From Mangrovimicrobium sp048323675 (GTDB lineage Bacteria; Pseudomonadota; Gammaproteobacteria; Pseudomonadales; Halieaceae), in the NCBI RefSeq assembly GCF_048323675.1, contig NZ_JBLWFK010000003.1, forward strand, positions 310,001 through 374,000: 64,000 bases of DNA, read 5' to 3'. The notes below the pieces were generated by a model. It was not told the origin of the DNA and made no database searches. It worked only from the letters and a program-made list of their open reading frames with translations. Below, piece by piece: positions 47,323-56,848 of the stretch. Each line of letters opens with the position of its first letter. Positions within the stretch are counted from its first letter, which is position 1. The translations under genes and the position numbers were made by a program.

Positions 47323-49302
47323 ATGCCCAGAACTGCCGTGGCTCTCGCAGCCCTCCTGATCACCGCCACGCCCGCGCTTGCAGCAGCGGAGATCGAACGC
47401 AGGGAAGCGAATAACGGCCAGTTGCTCATGGAGGATGTGCCGGCCATACCGGAGAGCGTGGCCCAGGATCTCAATCGCTACCAGAACGTACGCTCCGCGG
47501 CCTTCCTAGACTGGACTGCGGATAGCCAGTCCATGTATATCGCCACCCGTTTCGCCGAGGTACCCCAGATCCACCGGGTCGACCAGCCCGGTGGTGCGCG
47601 CCGGCAACTGACCTTTTTTAACGAACCGGTGGGCGAGGTCGCACGCCAGCCCGGGGGCCGGCAACTCGCGTTTACCCGCGACGCGGGCGGCAGCGAGTTT
47701 GCGCAGATATTCCTGCTGGAACCCGGCACCGGCGCAGACCCGGTTCTGCTGACCGACGGTGAATCGCGCAACGGGGGAGTCGTCTGGGACCGGGCGGGCA
47801 AGCAGATCGCCTACTACAGCACCCGCCGCAACGGCGCCTCCAATGACATCTGGCTGATGGACACCGCGCAGCCCGGAAATGCCCGGATGGTCATGCAGGC
47901 CGGGGACGGCAGCCAGTGGGCCGCGATGGATTTTTCCGCGGACAACAAGTCCCTGCTGCTGCAGCAATACCTCGGCAACTCCGAATCCCGCATTTATGCG
48001 CTGGATATCGCCTCCGGCACACTGCGCCGCCTCGCCGGCAGCGACACCCGGCCGAGCAGCAACACCCCGATCGCCTTCGACGACGCTGGCAATGGCTTCT
48101 GGTATGTCAGTGACGCCGCGGGCGATTACCAGCAGCTGGTCTGGCAATCTATGGAGGAAAATGCACAGCCTGAAATCGTCAGCGGCGCTATCGACTGGGA
48201 CGTGGAAGAGATGATCCTGAGTGCAGACCGCAAGCGGGGCGCCTTTGCGGTCAACGAGAACGGTTTTTCCCGTCTCTACCTGCTCGACACGGCCACGCGC
48301 AAGTTCGCTCCGGTAAAAGGCCTACCCACCGGTGTTGCCATCACCGCCGGTTTCAGCCCCGACGGCCGCAAGCTCGCCATCACCCTCAATACACCGCAAA
48401 CCCCCTCGGATGCTTTTGTCCTGTCCCTCGGCAGCAAACCGCTGCAAGCCGGCGAACTCACCCGCTGGACCTATAGCGAAGTCGGCGGGCTGGACAGCAA
48501 TACGTTCATCGAGCCGGAGCTGGTGCGCTTCCCCACCTTTGACTCCGACAGCGGCGGCCCCGCCTCAATCCCCGCCTGGGTCTACAAACCCAGGGGCCCC
48601 GGCCCGCACCCGGTGGTCATCTCCATTCACGGCGGTCCCGAAGCGCAGTCGCGGCCCTATTTCAGCTCGACCTACCAGATGTGGCTGGAAAAGCTGGGGG
48701 TCGCCGTGGTCGTCCCCAACGTACGCGGATCGACCGGCTACGGCAAAGCCTACAAGAACCTCGACAACGGTTTCCTGCGGGAAAATTCAGTGAAGGACAT
48801 CGGCGCGCTGCTGGACTGGATCGCCACCCGCGATGACCTCGACCAGAACCGGGTCGCGGTATTTGGCGGCAGCTATGGCGGCTACATGGTGCTGGCAAGT
48901 TCGGTGCACTACAGCGACCGCCTGCAGGCGGCGGTGGACGTTGTCGGCATCAGCCACTTCGTCACGTTCCTGGAAAACACCCAGAACTACCGCCGCGACC
49001 TGCGCCGCGCGGAATACGGCGACGAGCGGGACCCGGCCATGCGCGCCCATTTCGAAAAAATCAGCCCGCTCAATCGCGTGGCTGACATCGCCATTCCGCT
49101 GTTTGTCATCCAGGGCCAGAACGACCCCCGGGTGCCGGTAACCGAGGCGGAACAGATCGTCGCCGAACTGCGCAGGCACGGGCAGCCCGTGTGGTATATG
49201 AATGCCCTCAACGAGGGGCACGGTTACGCCAAGAAGGAAAACGTCGACATCTACCAGCAGGCCACACTGCTGTTCCTGCAGGAATACCTGGTGAACAACT
49301 AG
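47323..49302 (+). CDS. S9 family peptidase (prolyl oligopeptidase / acylaminoacyl-peptidase type), exported
   Basis: 659 residues with signal peptide (MPRTAVALAALLITATPALA). A beta-propeller (about 55-390) precedes an alpha/beta hydrolase domain with nucleophile Ser in FGGSYGGYM, Asp in GQNDPRVPV and His in NEGHGYA. Cleaves after Pro or acyl-amino acids by family. The ATG at 47323 follows AAGGA by eight bases. Shares a bidirectional terminator with aceA. Confidence 0.93.
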   Translation: MPRTAVALAALLITATPALAAAEIERREANNGQLLMEDVPAIPESVAQDLNRYQNVRSAAFLDWTADSQSMYIATRFAEVPQIHRVDQPGGARRQLTFFNEPVGEVARQPGGRQLAFTRDAGGSEFAQIFLLEPGTGADPVLLTDGESRNGGVVWDRAGKQIAYYSTRRNGASNDIWLMDTAQPGNARMVMQAGDGSQWAAMDFSADNKSLLLQQYLGNSESRIYALDIASGTLRRLAGSDTRPSSNTPIAFDDAGNGFWYVSDAAGDYQQLVWQSMEENAQPEIVSGAIDWDVEEMILSADRKRGAFAVNENGFSRLYLLDTATRKFAPVKGLPTGVAITAGFSPDGRKLAITLNTPQTPSDAFVLSLGSKPLQAGELTRWTYSEVGGLDSNTFIEPELVRFPTFDSDSGGPASIPAWVYKPRGPGPHPVVISIHGGPEAQSRPYFSSTYQMWLEKLGVAVVVPNVRGSTGYGKAYKNLDNGFLRENSVKDIGALLDWIATRDDLDQNRVAVFGGSYGGYMVLASSVHYSDRLQAAVDVVGISHFVTFLENTQNYRRDLRRAEYGDERDPAMRAHFEKISPLNRVADIAIPLFVIQGQNDPRVPVTEAEQIVAELRRHGQPVWYMNALNEGHGYAKKENVDIYQQATLLFLQEYLVNN

Positions 49303-49352
49303 GTCCATCTTTCTAAACGTGCCACAGTGTGGTGCATGCGCCTGATGCAGGC

Positions 49353-49384
49353 AAAAAAAGGGCGGGGAATACCCGCCCTTTTTC
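49353..49384. terminator. Bidirectional intrinsic terminator (S9 peptidase / aceA)
   Basis: AAAAAAA, then GGGCGGG, loop GAATA, CCCGCCC, then TTTTT. The stem has seven GC pairs and a run of As on the left and Ts on the right, so it can end both converging transcripts. Confidence 0.88.
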
Positions 49385-49398
49385 CTGTTACCGGCTGA

Positions 49399-50994
49399 TC
49401 AACCGAACTGGTTCATCGTGTTGTCCTTGCCCGCCGCTTTCAGCGCCGCTTCCCCGGCGAAGTACTCCTTGTGGTCGTCGCCCATGTCCGAACCGGCCAT
49501 GTTCTGGTGCTTGACGCAGGCGATACCCTGGCGGATTTCCTTGCGCTGCACGCCAGCCACGTAGCCCAGCATGCCCTGCTCGCCGAAGTACTCCTTGGCC
49601 AGGTTGTCGGTAGACAGGGCCGCGGTGTGGTAGGTCGGCAGGGTGATCAGGTGGTGGAAGATCCCCGCGTCGCGTGCCGCGTCCGCCTGGAAGGTACGGA
49701 TTCGCTCATCCGCCTCGGCGGCCAGTGCAGTCGCGTCGTACTCTTCGCTCATCAGGTTGCCACGGTTGTAGGCAGAGACATCCTTGCCGGCTTCACTCCA
49801 GGCGTCGAAGACCTGCTGGCGGAAGTTGAGGGTCCAGTTGAAGGACGGGCTGTTGTTGTACACCAGCTTGGCGTTGGGCACGACTTCGCGGATACGGTTG
49901 ACCATGCTGGCGATCTGGCCGACGTGGGGCTTCTCGGTCTCGATCCACAGCAGGTCGGCGCCCTCCTGGAGGGAAGTGATGCAGTCGAGAACCACGCGGT
50001 CCTCACCGGTGCCCTTGCGGAACTGGTAGAGGTTGGACGGCAGGCGCTTGGGACGCACCAGCTTGCCGTGGTAGTTGATGATCACATCGCCGTGGTTCAT
50101 GTCGGCGGCGTCCAGTTCTTCCATGTCGAGGAAGCTGTTGTACTGGTCGCCCAGGTCGCCCACCTCGTGGGTGATGGCGATCTGCTTGGTCAGGCCGGCG
50201 CCCAGGGAGTCGGTGCGCGCAACAATGATACCGTCGTCGACACCCAGTTCGAGGAAGGCGTAGCGCACGGCACGAATCTTGGCGAGGAAGTCCTCGTGGG
50301 GCACGGTGACCTTGCCGTCCTGGTGGCCGCACTGCTTCTCGTCGGAAACCTGGTTCTCGATCTGGATGGCGCAGGCGCCCGCCTCGATCATTTTCTTCGC
50401 CAGCAGGTAGGTCGCTTCGGCGTTGCCGAAACCGGCGTCGATGTCGGCGATGATCGGGACGACGTGGGTCTGGAAGTTGTCGACCTGGTTTTGCAGGTCC
50501 TTGGCCTTGACTTCATCGCCCGCGGCGCGCGCGGCGTCGAGAGCGCGGAACAGGCCACCCAGTTCGCGGGCGTCGGCCTGGCGCAGGAAGGTGTAGAGCT
50601 CTTCAATCAACGCCGGTACCGAGGTCTTTTCATGCATGCTCTGGTCGGGCAGCGGACCGAACTCGGAACGCAGGGCGGCGATCATCCAGCCGGACAGGTA
50701 GAGGTAACGCTTGTCGGTGCTGTTGAAGTGCTTCTTGATGGAAATCAGTTTCTGCTGGCCGATGAAGCCGTGCCAGCAGCCCAGTGACTGGGTGTACTGG
50801 GCGCTGTCAGCGTCATACTCAGCCATGTCCTTGCGCATGATGGCCGCGGTGTAACGGGCAATATCCAGCCCGGTGCGGAAACGGTTCTGGGCGCGCATGC
50901 GGGCGGCGTACTCGGGGCTGATAGCTTCCCAGGGGCTGCCCTGCTGGTCGCGCAGGCGGGTGATCTCGGCGATATCGTTCTGGTAAAGAGACAT
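49399..50994 (-). CDS. aceA: Isocitrate lyase AceA
   Basis: Splits isocitrate to glyoxylate and succinate, first enzyme of the glyoxylate shunt. 531 residues, the long isocitrate lyase subfamily of Pseudomonas, not the E. coli type. Active-site Cys in EKQCGH, PIIADIDAGFGNAEAT (metal and substrate loop), and SPSFNWTLNF. Needed for growth on acetate or fatty acids, which fits the acyl-CoA genes nearby. Malate synthase is not in the window. Confidence 0.96.
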   Translation of the reverse strand: MSLYQNDIAEITRLRDQQGSPWEAISPEYAARMRAQNRFRTGLDIARYTAAIMRKDMAEYDADSAQYTQSLGCWHGFIGQQKLISIKKHFNSTDKRYLYLSGWMIAALRSEFGPLPDQSMHEKTSVPALIEELYTFLRQADARELGGLFRALDAARAAGDEVKAKDLQNQVDNFQTHVVPIIADIDAGFGNAEATYLLAKKMIEAGACAIQIENQVSDEKQCGHQDGKVTVPHEDFLAKIRAVRYAFLELGVDDGIIVARTDSLGAGLTKQIAITHEVGDLGDQYNSFLDMEELDAADMNHGDVIINYHGKLVRPKRLPSNLYQFRKGTGEDRVVLDCITSLQEGADLLWIETEKPHVGQIASMVNRIREVVPNAKLVYNNSPSFNWTLNFRQQVFDAWSEAGKDVSAYNRGNLMSEEYDATALAAEADERIRTFQADAARDAGIFHHLITLPTYHTAALSTDNLAKEYFGEQGMLGYVAGVQRKEIRQGIACVKHQNMAGSDMGDDHKEYFAGEAALKAAGKDNTMNQFG

Positions 50995-51247
50995 GGTCTT
51001 GCTCCGTTAAGACTGTGTGACTCGGTGCCCGCGCCGGAAGCAGGTCCCGGCTGGAGTTCGGGGCGAATCATAGAACTGCGACCTGCATAAATGAAATATA
51101 TGGGAATCATACCTGCTATTCATTTGGGGAATTTAGGGTCGAAATCTTCCAAGGTCCCGTTTTACTTGACCTTTTGCCCAACACTGCGAGGATATGCAGC
51201 GACTATAAGTCTCACAAATACTGATAATTAGACTGGGAGTTGTCTGG

Positions 51248-53662
51248 ATGAGTGCACTTTCGGGTATCCGGATCGTCGAACTGAGTGAACGCCCCTGCGG
51301 GGAATACTGTGGCAAGTTACTGGCGGATTTCGGCGCGGAGGTGGTGAAAATCGAGCGCCCCGGCCGCGGCAGCCCGACCCGCCAGTTCGGCCCGTTTGCC
51401 ACCGCGGGCGGCGGAAGCCTGCTGTTCAGCTACCTCAACACCAATAAATCGTCACTGCCGCTGGACCTCGACGACGAGGCCGGCGTCCGGCAACTGCACG
51501 CGCTGGTGGCCGCTGCCGATATCGTCATCGACGACCACCCCGGCCAGTGGCTGCGGCAACGCGGGCTGGATGCCGCAACCCTCGCCCGCGACTATCCGTC
51601 GCTGGTGTTCTGCCACATCACCCCCTACGGTAGCGAAGCCCCGGAGGCGTGGCTGCCCGCCCACAGCCTGAACGTGTTTCACAGCAGCGGCTGGGGTTAC
51701 CACACGCCGGGCAACGCCGATGCCGATGAACCGCCCCTGCAGGCCGCCGGGCGCTTCCTGGTGGACTACGAGGCCGGCCTGGACGCGGCGCTGTGCACCG
51801 CCGCTGCCCTGCTGCGCCAGCTGGAAAGTGGCACCGGCGAGTTCATAGACATCGCCGAGCGGGATGTGATGGTCTCCCGCGCGGATACCGTGCTGGGGCG
51901 CAACCTGGCCGGGGAAGAGCCGCTCTCCGAGCGCCGCGATGCCTTCGAGATGGGCGGTCCCGCCGCCTCCTTCGCGTGCCGCGATGGCTACCTGTTCCTG
52001 TTCATGACCACCGCCCAGCACTGGCGCGCGCTCGGCCAGCTGATGGACCAGCCCCGCTGGATGGAGGACTTCCCCGAGGACTGGCTGGAGTTCGGCCTCA
52101 GCGACGAGCGGGTGGCCTGCTTTCGCGAGAATTTCGCCCGCTGGATCGCCGACAAGGGCAAGGAGGAAACCTACCAGGAGGCCCAGCGACTGGGCATCCC
52201 TTTCGCCCCGCTCAACCACGCCGAGGACGTTCTCCACTCGGTGCAGTTCCGCCACCGCGGGTTTTTCCAGCCGCTGGCGCTGCCCGGTACAGGCGTAGTC
52301 GATTTTCCCACCGCACCCTACCGGATGAGCGCAACGCCGGTCGCACTGCGGCATCCGGCGCCCGCGCTGGGGGAGCTGCGCTGCGACCCGTCGGCCTGGC
52401 AGCGCGAGCCGGGACGACAGGCCTTGCGGGAAACCGCCGCACCTGGCCGGGATACCTGCTGCCACCGCCGCGGCGGCCCCCTGGCGGGGGTCCGGGTGCT
52501 CGAACTGACCAAGGTCTGGGCGGGCCCCTATGCCGGCAAACTGCTGGCCCTGCTCGGTGCGGAGGTAATCAAGGTCGAGAGCGAAAGCAAGCTCGACGAG
52601 ATGCGCGCCTACGGCGGCACCGACATCAATAGCGCACCCTACTTCCTCTGCCTCAACCCGGAAGTCCTCAGCGTCCAGATCAACATGAAAACCGCCGAGG
52701 GCCTCGACCACCTGCGTGCGCTGGTCGCCCGCAGCGACATCGTCCTCGACAACCTGCGCCCCGGCGTCATGGCCGGCATGGGTCTGGACTTCGACAGCCT
52801 GCGCGCCATCCGCCCCGACATCGTCGCCGCCTCGATCAAGATGTTCGGCAACGACGGCCCACTGGGCTTCCAGACCGGCTTCGCCCCCTCCTTCGCGGCC
52901 CTCGGCGGCCTCTCGCAGATGGTCGGCTACGAGGGCCAGCCGCCCTGCGGTATGAACATGCGCTACGGGGATGCCACCGTCGGTGCGGCGGCGGCCTTTG
53001 GCGCGGTGATCGCACTGGTACACGCCCGGCGCAGCGGCGAGGGTCAATTCGTGGATCTCTCTGCCGTCGAAGTGATGTCGAGCATGATCGGCGACAGCCT
53101 GCTCGCCTTCGCCGTGTCCGGCGACTTCCCGACCTCGCCCGGGAATTATCACCCGGACATGGCCCCCCACGGCTGCTACCCCTGCCGCGACGGCGCCTGG
53201 CTCAGCCTGGCCGTGGACAGCGACGCCGCCTGGAACAGCCTCTGTGCACTGCTCGGTGCACAGGACCTCGCCGCGGAGCCGCAATTCAAGTCCCTCGCCG
53301 GCAGGCAGCAGGCGCGCAAGGCCATCGACGCGGCACTCGGGGAGTACACCCGGGAATGGAACGCAGGCGAACTGGCTGGCGCGTTACGCGCCGCAGGCGT
53401 GGCCGCCGCTGCGAGCCTGGACACGCGGGCGCTGGTCGGGGAGGACTGGCTGTGGCAGCGCGGCACCTACTGCCAGGTCAGTCACCGCGATGGCCGACAG
53501 CGCCCGGTGATCGCCGCCCCCTGGCGACTGCTGCGCCACCCGGTCACTGTCTGCCACGGCGCGCCCGACCTGGGGGAACACAACGGCTACGTTTTCAGGG
53601 AATTGCTGGGAATGTCGGATGAGCAACTGGAACAGCAGGTTGCCCTGGGCGTCGTGAAATAG
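51248..53662 (+). CDS. Tandem-fused CaiB/BaiF (class III) CoA-transferase
   Basis: 804 residues made of two CoA-transferase family III domains: about 1-400 and 410-800. Both keep an Asp at the equivalent of the catalytic aspartate (Asp173 in FLVDYEAG, Asp575 in MRYGDATVG), and both show the GxxVxELxxxxxGPYxGKLLADLGAEVIKVE-like N-terminal segment, as ELSERPCGEYCGKLLADFGA and LTKVWAGPYAGKLLALLG. Normal members are about 400-residue interlocked dimers, so this is a covalent pseudo-dimer. Substrates are unknown. Divergent from aceA over 253 bases. GGGAG precedes the ATG. Confidence 0.92.
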   Translation: MSALSGIRIVELSERPCGEYCGKLLADFGAEVVKIERPGRGSPTRQFGPFATAGGGSLLFSYLNTNKSSLPLDLDDEAGVRQLHALVAAADIVIDDHPGQWLRQRGLDAATLARDYPSLVFCHITPYGSEAPEAWLPAHSLNVFHSSGWGYHTPGNADADEPPLQAAGRFLVDYEAGLDAALCTAAALLRQLESGTGEFIDIAERDVMVSRADTVLGRNLAGEEPLSERRDAFEMGGPAASFACRDGYLFLFMTTAQHWRALGQLMDQPRWMEDFPEDWLEFGLSDERVACFRENFARWIADKGKEETYQEAQRLGIPFAPLNHAEDVLHSVQFRHRGFFQPLALPGTGVVDFPTAPYRMSATPVALRHPAPALGELRCDPSAWQREPGRQALRETAAPGRDTCCHRRGGPLAGVRVLELTKVWAGPYAGKLLALLGAEVIKVESESKLDEMRAYGGTDINSAPYFLCLNPEVLSVQINMKTAEGLDHLRALVARSDIVLDNLRPGVMAGMGLDFDSLRAIRPDIVAASIKMFGNDGPLGFQTGFAPSFAALGGLSQMVGYEGQPPCGMNMRYGDATVGAAAAFGAVIALVHARRSGEGQFVDLSAVEVMSSMIGDSLLAFAVSGDFPTSPGNYHPDMAPHGCYPCRDGAWLSLAVDSDAAWNSLCALLGAQDLAAEPQFKSLAGRQQARKAIDAALGEYTREWNAGELAGALRAAGVAAAASLDTRALVGEDWLWQRGTYCQVSHRDGRQRPVIAAPWRLLRHPVTVCHGAPDLGEHNGYVFRELLGMSDEQLEQQVALGVVK

Positions 53663-53680
53663 GCGGGAGCTTGCGGGAAA

Positions 53681-54922
53681 CTAGAGCACCCGCAGGACAC
53701 CGAGGATCTTCACCAGCCCGAGGCCCAAGGTGACCAGCACGACCACCGCCCCGGCGAGGTTGCTGGGCCAGCCGTTGCGATAGCGTCCCAGTGCCGGGGA
53801 GCGGTTCATCACCCAGAGCAGGAAAATCGCGCAGACCGGCAGCAGCAGGCCGTTGGCCGCCTGGGCGAACAGGATCGCGGCAATCGGGCTGGTGCCCAGC
53901 AGTGCAAACAGCAGCCCGCTGGCGAGGACGGCCATCCATACCGCGCGAAACCGCCGCGACCTGAGCTGCGTTCCCCAGCCCAGCACACCGCAGACCGCAT
54001 AGGCGGCAGCCAGCGGTGCGGTCACTGCACTGCTCAGCCCCGCGGCAAACAGGCCCACCGCGAAGCAGTAGCGGGCCGCGGGGCCCAGCAGGGGTTCCAG
54101 TTGCTGTGCCATGCTCGCGGCGCTGACCGCCGCGCCAGTGCCGTAGAACGCCGCGGCAGCGGTGCCCATCACAGCCAGCGTCACCGCCCCGCCGACCATC
54201 ACCGACAGGCCCGTATCCTGGCGCGCCGCGCGCAGCGCGGCATCGGTGTCGGCCGCATCACCCCACTTCGCATGGACGGCGCTGGCGTGCAGGAAAAGGT
54301 TGTAGGGAACGACCGTGGTCCCGATCAGCGCCAGCACGGTCAGGGTCGCGCCCGCGGGCAGCGTCGGTGTGACGGCCGCGCGCAGCATGTCGCCGAGGTC
54401 CGGGGAGAGCATCAGGAACGTGGTAATGAATACCGCGCTCATCGCCAGCACCAGGACAACCAGCGCTTTCTCAATCAGCTGGTAGCGGCCGCTGGCCAGC
54501 AACAGCGCGGCGAGAATACCGACCAGCACAATCCACAGGCGGCTGTCCCAGCTGCCGAGCCCCTGCAGGCCGAGCGCTGCGCCGGTCAGGTTGCCCGCCT
54601 GGTAGGCCGCGTTGCCAAAACCGACCGCCGCGACCACCAGCGCGATGGCCGGGCCGGCGAGCCAGCTTCCGGAGAGGCTGTCGCGCAGCGCCTGGCCCAG
54701 TCCCCGACCGCTCACCAGGCCGACCCGCGCGGCCATCTCCTGCAGCACAATGGTCGCAATCACCGAAAACACCAGGGCCCAGAGCAGGGCGTAACCGAAA
54801 CTCGCACCGGCCACGCTGGCGGTGGTCACCGTACCCGGGCCGATGAACGCGGCCGCGACCAGCAGCCCGGGGCCGAAACGGCCCCGCCGGGGAGACGGCG
54901 CGGGAGACGGCTCAGATTTCAA
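53681..54922 (-). CDS. Nramp-like inner-membrane transporter with altered metal site
   Basis: 413 residues, about 11 membrane helices. Start is TTG at 54922, inside the end of the preceding permease gene; the longer frame to 55108 gives a non-membrane, shadow-like sequence. TM1 reads FIGPGTVTTASVAG where Nramp has DPGN, and TM6 reads GTTVVPYNLFLHASAVH where Nramp has a metal-binding Met before Pro-His. Thus the Asp, Asn and Met ligands are all lost. Substrate is probably not the usual Mn/Fe. Last gene of the GntR-ABC operon. Confidence 0.85.
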   Translation of the reverse strand: MKSEPSPAPSPRRGRFGPGLLVAAAFIGPGTVTTASVAGASFGYALLWALVFSVIATIVLQEMAARVGLVSGRGLGQALRDSLSGSWLAGPAIALVVAAVGFGNAAYQAGNLTGAALGLQGLGSWDSRLWIVLVGILAALLLASGRYQLIEKALVVLVLAMSAVFITTFLMLSPDLGDMLRAAVTPTLPAGATLTVLALIGTTVVPYNLFLHASAVHAKWGDAADTDAALRAARQDTGLSVMVGGAVTLAVMGTAAAAFYGTGAAVSAASMAQQLEPLLGPAARYCFAVGLFAAGLSSAVTAPLAAAYAVCGVLGWGTQLRSRRFRAVWMAVLASGLLFALLGTSPIAAILFAQAANGLLLPVCAIFLLWVMNRSPALGRYRNGWPSNLAGAVVVLVTLGLGLVKILGVLRVL

Positions 54923-55994
54923 ATCGATAGCGCCGCAACCATACCGCAGCGGCCAGTGTCGCCGCAGCAAATACCAGGCCGAGCAGCAGCCCCAGCCAGT
55001 CAAATGCCGCCCAGTAGGCCGCATCGAAGACGAAGTCCGCCTGGCTCTCGCCGCCGACAAACCCGGGCAGGTGACGCTGCACCGCGCCCGCGACCACGAC
55101 GCTGCCAAACAGCATCAGCTCGCCGATCACCACCACCGCCAGCGGGACTATGGCGACAAACGAAGGAGTGCGCTTCGCCCAGCTCGAGGCGAGCAGCAGC
55201 CAGCCGTAGCAGGGAGCGATCCACAGGGCGGTCAGGATCCAGCCGCCCACCTGCTGCACGAACAGCTGCAAGAACTGGATATTGTTGAGGACATCGCCCC
55301 AGGGGTCGGCGCCGACCCGCCAGGCCAACAGCATACCCAGCAGGACCAGCACGATCTGCAGGACCATGGAGATGCCGATATAGATCGCCGGCGCCACCAG
55401 CATGGCAATCGCGAAACGGGTCAGCACTTCCTCCCATTCGGACACCGGCATCGATTTCCAGAACAGGATGCTGCGGTCCTTGCGGTCGTTGAACAGCGAG
55501 CCCAGCAGGTAGTTGACCGAGACGACGACCAGCACCACCAGCAGCACCAGGTGCGGCAGGCCCAGCAGGCGATGCACACCACTGAACTCGGTCTGGTACT
55601 GCTCGCTGCTGCTACTGATATCCGGCTTGAAGTGCCATTCCCGGGAGAAGTTCCACTCGTCGTCGGGGATCGGGGCTGGCGGCGCCACCATCTCCAGTTC
55701 CCGGTCCTCATCGACGGGCAGCGGCGGCGCGGGCGCATCCGGGACGACGTGGATCACTTCGTCGTCATCGAGGTGGATAGTGATTGCCGGATGGATAGAG
55801 TCACCCTGGGTCACCATCATCTCGAACACGCCGTCACCGACGGCCGCCACCCGGGTGCCTATGACAATGGCGACCAGCATCAGGAGCGTGAACAGGCCGG
55901 CGACGATCAACGGCGTCCACAGCAGCGAGACGCGGTATTCCTGCAATTCACGCATGACGAGTGTGAAGAGCCGCTGGTTGCGAGTCACTGGCAT
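54912..55994 (-). CDS. ABC-2 type transporter permease
   Basis: 360 residues. One hydrophobic helix near the N-terminus (about 24-47), a large polar loop (about 60-165, acidic, with runs of Pro and Asp), then five more hydrophobic helices (VLLVVLVVVSVNYLLGSL, ALWIAPCYGWLLLASSW and so on), ending at FEI. Matches ABC-2 permeases of the GntR-linked YtrC/CcmA-type operons. Start overlaps the ATPase stop by one base, so they form one transporter. Confidence 0.88.
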   Translation of the reverse strand: MPVTRNQRLFTLVMRELQEYRVSLLWTPLIVAGLFTLLMLVAIVIGTRVAAVGDGVFEMMVTQGDSIHPAITIHLDDDEVIHVVPDAPAPPLPVDEDRELEMVAPPAPIPDDEWNFSREWHFKPDISSSSEQYQTEFSGVHRLLGLPHLVLLVVLVVVSVNYLLGSLFNDRKDRSILFWKSMPVSEWEEVLTRFAIAMLVAPAIYIGISMVLQIVLVLLGMLLAWRVGADPWGDVLNNIQFLQLFVQQVGGWILTALWIAPCYGWLLLASSWAKRTPSFVAIVPLAVVVIGELMLFGSVVVAGAVQRHLPGFVGGESQADFVFDAAYWAAFDWLGLLLGLVFAAATLAAAVWLRRYRFEI

Positions 55995-56848
55995 TAGTTG
56001 TCACCTCCCACCATGGCGACGAACAGGTCGGAGATCGACGGCGTGCGCAATTCACCCAGGGGGGCCAGCGTCGACCGCTCGAGCCCTTCGAAGATAATGG
56101 CCCGGCCGCCCAGGATGCTGTGCGAACCCAGGTGGGGCAGCGACAGGGCCTTGTCCACCGCCCCGCCGACCGCGTTGAGCTGGACGAAGTTTTCCTCGAT
56201 ATCCTGCATCGAGCGCGACAGTACCAGCTTGCCGCGATTGATGAACATGACATCGGTGAGGATGTGCTGGACTTCATCCACCTGGTGGGTGGAAATCACG
56301 ATAGTGCGCTCCTCGTCGTAGTAGTCGGTCATCAGTTGCTCGTAAAAGCGCTTACGGAACAGCAGGTCGAGGCCCAGGGTGGGCTCGTCCAGCACCAGCA
56401 GGCGGGCGTCGATCGACATCACCAGGGCGAGGTGCAGCTGCACCATCATGCCCTTGGAGAGATCGCGAACCCTGCGCTTCGGCGTGACGTCGGTGGTGCT
56501 GAGGAAACGCTCGGCGCGTTGCCGGTCGAACTGCGGGTGAACCCCCTCGGTATAGTCGAGCAATTCGCCGACCCGGGCCCAGCGCGGCAGCACCGCGGTA
56601 TCGGCGATAAAGCTGACCTCCTGCATCAGCCGTGCCCGCTCGCGCCGCGGCACCAGCCCCAATACCTCGAGATCGCCCTGGTAATCGGCCAGCCCGAGCA
56701 GGGAGCGCAGCAGCGTGGTCTTGCCCGCGCCGTTGGGGCCGATCAGTCCCACCACCGCGCCGGCGGGGATGCTGAAATCCACGTGATCGACGGCGAGCAG
56801 ATCTCCGAAGCGTCGCGTCAGTCCTTTCGCTTCGACAATATTACCCAT
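55994..56848 (-). CDS. ABC transporter ATP-binding protein
   Basis: 284 residues. Walker A GPNGAGKTT, LSKGM in the signature position, Walker B LLVLDEPTLGLD, and the H-loop STHQVDEV. The signature motif reads DLSKGMMVQLHLAL instead of LSGGQ, common in ABC-2 families. Its N-terminus overlaps the GntR stop by one base and its C-terminus the permease start. Pairs with the permease to move an unknown lipid, peptide or toxic agent. Confidence 0.92.
   Translation of the reverse strand: MGNIVEAKGLTRRFGDLLAVDHVDFSIPAGAVVGLIGPNGAGKTTLLRSLLGLADYQGDLEVLGLVPRRERARLMQEVSFIADTAVLPRWARVGELLDYTEGVHPQFDRQRAERFLSTTDVTPKRRVRDLSKGMMVQLHLALVMSIDARLLVLDEPTLGLDLLFRKRFYEQLMTDYYDEERTIVISTHQVDEVQHILTDVMFINRGKLVLSRSMQDIEENFVQLNAVGGAVDKALSLPHLGSHSILGGRAIIFEGLERSTLAPLGELRTPSISDLFVAMVGGDN

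Noticed and set aside
54923..55108. N-terminal extension of the Nramp-like gene
   Set aside because: Reads inside the overlapping permease gene and gives Arg/Ser-rich shadow sequence.
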